A DNA stretch of 64,000 nucleotides from Streptomyces sp. NBC_01298 (GTDB lineage Bacteria > Actinomycetota > Actinomycetes > Streptomycetales > Streptomycetaceae), in the NCBI RefSeq assembly GCF_035978755.1, contig NZ_CP108414.1, forward strand, positions 2,170,001 through 2,234,000, in the 5' to 3' direction. The notes under the pieces are model-generated. The model was given only the letters and a program-made list of their open reading frames with translations. It was not told where the DNA came from and made no database searches. Positions 62,726-64,000 of the stretch are shown here, piece by piece; positions within the stretch are counted from its first letter, which is position 1; the number at the start of each line of letters is the position of its first letter. Both the position numbers and the translations under genes were made by a program.

Positions 62726-63901
62726 TCACCCCGGGGGCTCCGCGCCCGCAAAGCGCGCCGGCGCGAACGGAGCCGGGTCCAGGACGGGGGCCGCCCCCGT
62801 CAGCGTCGAGGCGATCAGGACGCCGGTCCCCGGCGCCAGCCCGATGCCCGCCCCCTCGTGCCCACAGGCGTGGAACAGCCCCGGCACCCGCGGGTCCGGC
62901 CCGATCGCCGGCAGATGGTCCGGCAGGTACGGCCGGAACCCGTGGTACGTGCGCAGCACCCGCACGTCGGCCAGGACCGGGAAGAGGGCCGCGGCCTGCG
63001 CCGCCAGCCGGCGCAACGCCTCCAACGACAACGAACGGTCGAAGCCGACCCGTTCCCGCGTGGCGCCGATCAGGACCGGCCCCGCCGGAGTGCCCTCGAC
63101 CACCGCCGAGGACTGCAGCGCCGCCGACCCGCTCGCGACGTCCGCGATGTAGTCCGCGGCGTAGACCTTGTGCCGCACCACCCTCGGCAGCGGCTCCGTC
63201 ACCAGGACGAACCCCCGCCGCGGCAGCACCGGAAGGCTGACCCCGGCCAGCGCGGCCACCGCCCCGCCCCAGGTGCCGGCGGCGTTGAGCACCGCCGGGG
63301 CGAGGAGGTCGCGCCGCGCCGTGCGGACCCCGCGGAGCTCGCCCGCGGGCCCGAACAGCAGCTCGGTGACCTCCTCCCCGAGGTGCACCTCCACACCCGG
63401 CGACGTCAGCCCCGCCGCCGCCAGCAGCCGCGCCGCCGCCTGCGCCGGCTGGACCTGGGCGTCCTGCGGGTAGTGGAAGCCGCCCGCCAGGTCCGGCGCG
63501 AGGTGGGGCTCCAGTTCGCGCAGCTCCCCCGGTCCCACCTCGACCGCTTCGACCCCGGCCGCGCGCTGGCCGTCCGCGAAGCCCCGTAGGGCCTTCACGG
63601 TGGCCGCCTCGGCCGCGACGACCAGGCCGCCCTTGGCCTCGTACTCGATCTCCTGCGGGAGTTCGAGCGCGAGCTCGCGCCAGAGCCGCGCCGACAGCAG
63701 CGCGAGGTCCAGCTCGGGACCCGCTTCCTTGTCGGAGACGAGCAGGTTGCCTTCGCCGGCGCCGGTCGTGCCGCCGGCGACCGGGCCGCGGTCGACGACG
63801 GCCACGCGGAGTCCGGCGCGCGCCGCGTAGTACGCGCACGCGGCTCCGACGACGCCGGCGCCGATGATCACGAGGTCCGGGGACGGGGAATGTCTGGGCA
63901 C
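62726..63901 (-). CDS. FAD-dependent D-amino-acid oxidase-type subunit (HcnC-like)
   Basis: 391 residues. FAD motif VIIGAGVVGAACAYYAA (about 10-26), then the DAO-type GGTTGAGEGN segment and a C-terminal HGFRPYLPDHLPAIGPD block with the substrate-region Arg. It oxidises cis-4-hydroxy-D-proline to the Δ1-pyrroline. First gene of the catabolic block, with a perfect GntR-like site just upstream. Confidence 0.9.
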   Translation of the reverse strand: MPRHSPSPDLVIIGAGVVGAACAYYAARAGLRVAVVDRGPVAGGTTGAGEGNLLVSDKEAGPELDLALLSARLWRELALELPQEIEYEAKGGLVVAAEAATVKALRGFADGQRAAGVEAVEVGPGELRELEPHLAPDLAGGFHYPQDAQVQPAQAAARLLAAAGLTSPGVEVHLGEEVTELLFGPAGELRGVRTARRDLLAPAVLNAAGTWGGAVAALAGVSLPVLPRRGFVLVTEPLPRVVRHKVYAADYIADVASGSAALQSSAVVEGTPAGPVLIGATRERVGFDRSLSLEALRRLAAQAAALFPVLADVRVLRTYHGFRPYLPDHLPAIGPDPRVPGLFHACGHEGAGIGLAPGTGVLIASTLTGAAPVLDPAPFAPARFAGAEPPG

Positions 63902-63908
63902 GGCAGTA

Positions 63909-63921
63909 ATATGTCACATAT
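63909..63921 (-). promoter_or_regulatory. GntR-like operator ATATGTCACATAT
   Basis: A perfect inverted repeat around one central C, 8 bp before the DAO-subunit start. Best copy of the motif found at four promoters. Confidence 0.65.
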
Positions 63922-63939
63922 CTTTAGAGGTGGACAGAG

Positions 63940-64000
63940 GTGGCGCCGGAGGCCGCGACGGACGCGTCGGACGCGGCGACGCGCCGCCGGGGTCAGCCGC
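63940..64000 (+). CDS. Possible start of a divergent gene (cut by window edge)
   Basis: GTG at 63940 opens MAPEAATDASDAATRRRGQP to the end of the window. The basic RRRGQP end is common at regulator N-termini, but only 20 codons are visible. Confidence 0.3.
   Translation, partial: MAPEAATDASDAATRRRGQP

Overview
The window is high-GC actinobacterial DNA and almost certainly Streptomyces. Supporting signs are the many GTG starts behind GGAGG-type ribosome sites, Tat-exported lipoproteins, a DasR-type operator, a DtxR-type iron box, and the gene set itself. From memory, the order aconitase, ngcEFG, ROK regulator, xylFGH, dxs resembles the SCO5998-SCO6014 neighbourhood of S. coelicolor. No alignment could be run here.

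Region by region. (1) 1-5.9 kb: cell-envelope genes (GT2 glycosyltransferase cut by the left edge, CDP-alcohol phosphatidyltransferase, a beta-propeller-like protein with a degenerate PIG-L-like N-terminus, an LCP ligase) and a GNAT acetyltransferase. (2) 5.9-14.4 kb: an APC amino-acid permease, dxs, and a xylFGH-type sugar ABC transporter with its ROK regulator. (3) 14.5-18.4 kb: an mgtA-mgtC magnesium pair behind a long leader that contains a 13-codon upstream ORF. (4) 18.4-25.0 kb: ngcEFG for GlcNAc/chitobiose import with a DasR-like site, then aconitase with an iron box and a perfect palindrome upstream. (5) 25.0-31.3 kb: a LacI regulator broken by one in-frame TGA, a Tat-exported amidohydrolase, a haloalkane-dehalogenase-like hydrolase divergent from a MarR regulator across an 18-bp-arm inverted repeat, and an XRE-MurA fusion.

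(6) 31.3-43.2 kb is the accessory island. It holds small orphan genes, two frameshifted winged-helix replication-type genes, a broken AlpA/excisionase-like gene and iteron-like repeats, so it looks like a decaying plasmid or integrative element. Two kinds of repeat stand out. One is a pair of structured elements with a compensatory base-pair change and a constant GTACGAA bulge (32.1 and 35.1 kb). The other is a ~120-bp upstream element present three times (37.9, 38.6 and 40.6 kb), each copy before a different gene for a Pro/Gln-rich single-pass membrane protein. An Mrr-N-like domain protein lies among them, and a secreted scabin-like ADP-ribosyltransferase and Excalibur/PASTA debris close the island.

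(7) 43.3-49.3 kb: a cytochrome P450, a DHA2-type MFS exporter, an S9 peptidase and a type A chloramphenicol acetyltransferase homologue. (8) 49.4-63.9 kb: one long minus-strand block. It encodes a Dpp/Opp-type ABC importer, an FCD-GntR regulator, and a hydroxyproline catabolic set: two proline-racemase-fold epimerases, an ornithine-cyclodeaminase-family reductase, a DapA-family deaminase and a three-subunit D-hydroxyproline dehydrogenase. ATGTCACA-like motifs recur at four promoters and probably mark the GntR regulon. Nested inverted repeats fill a 440-bp gap inside the block.
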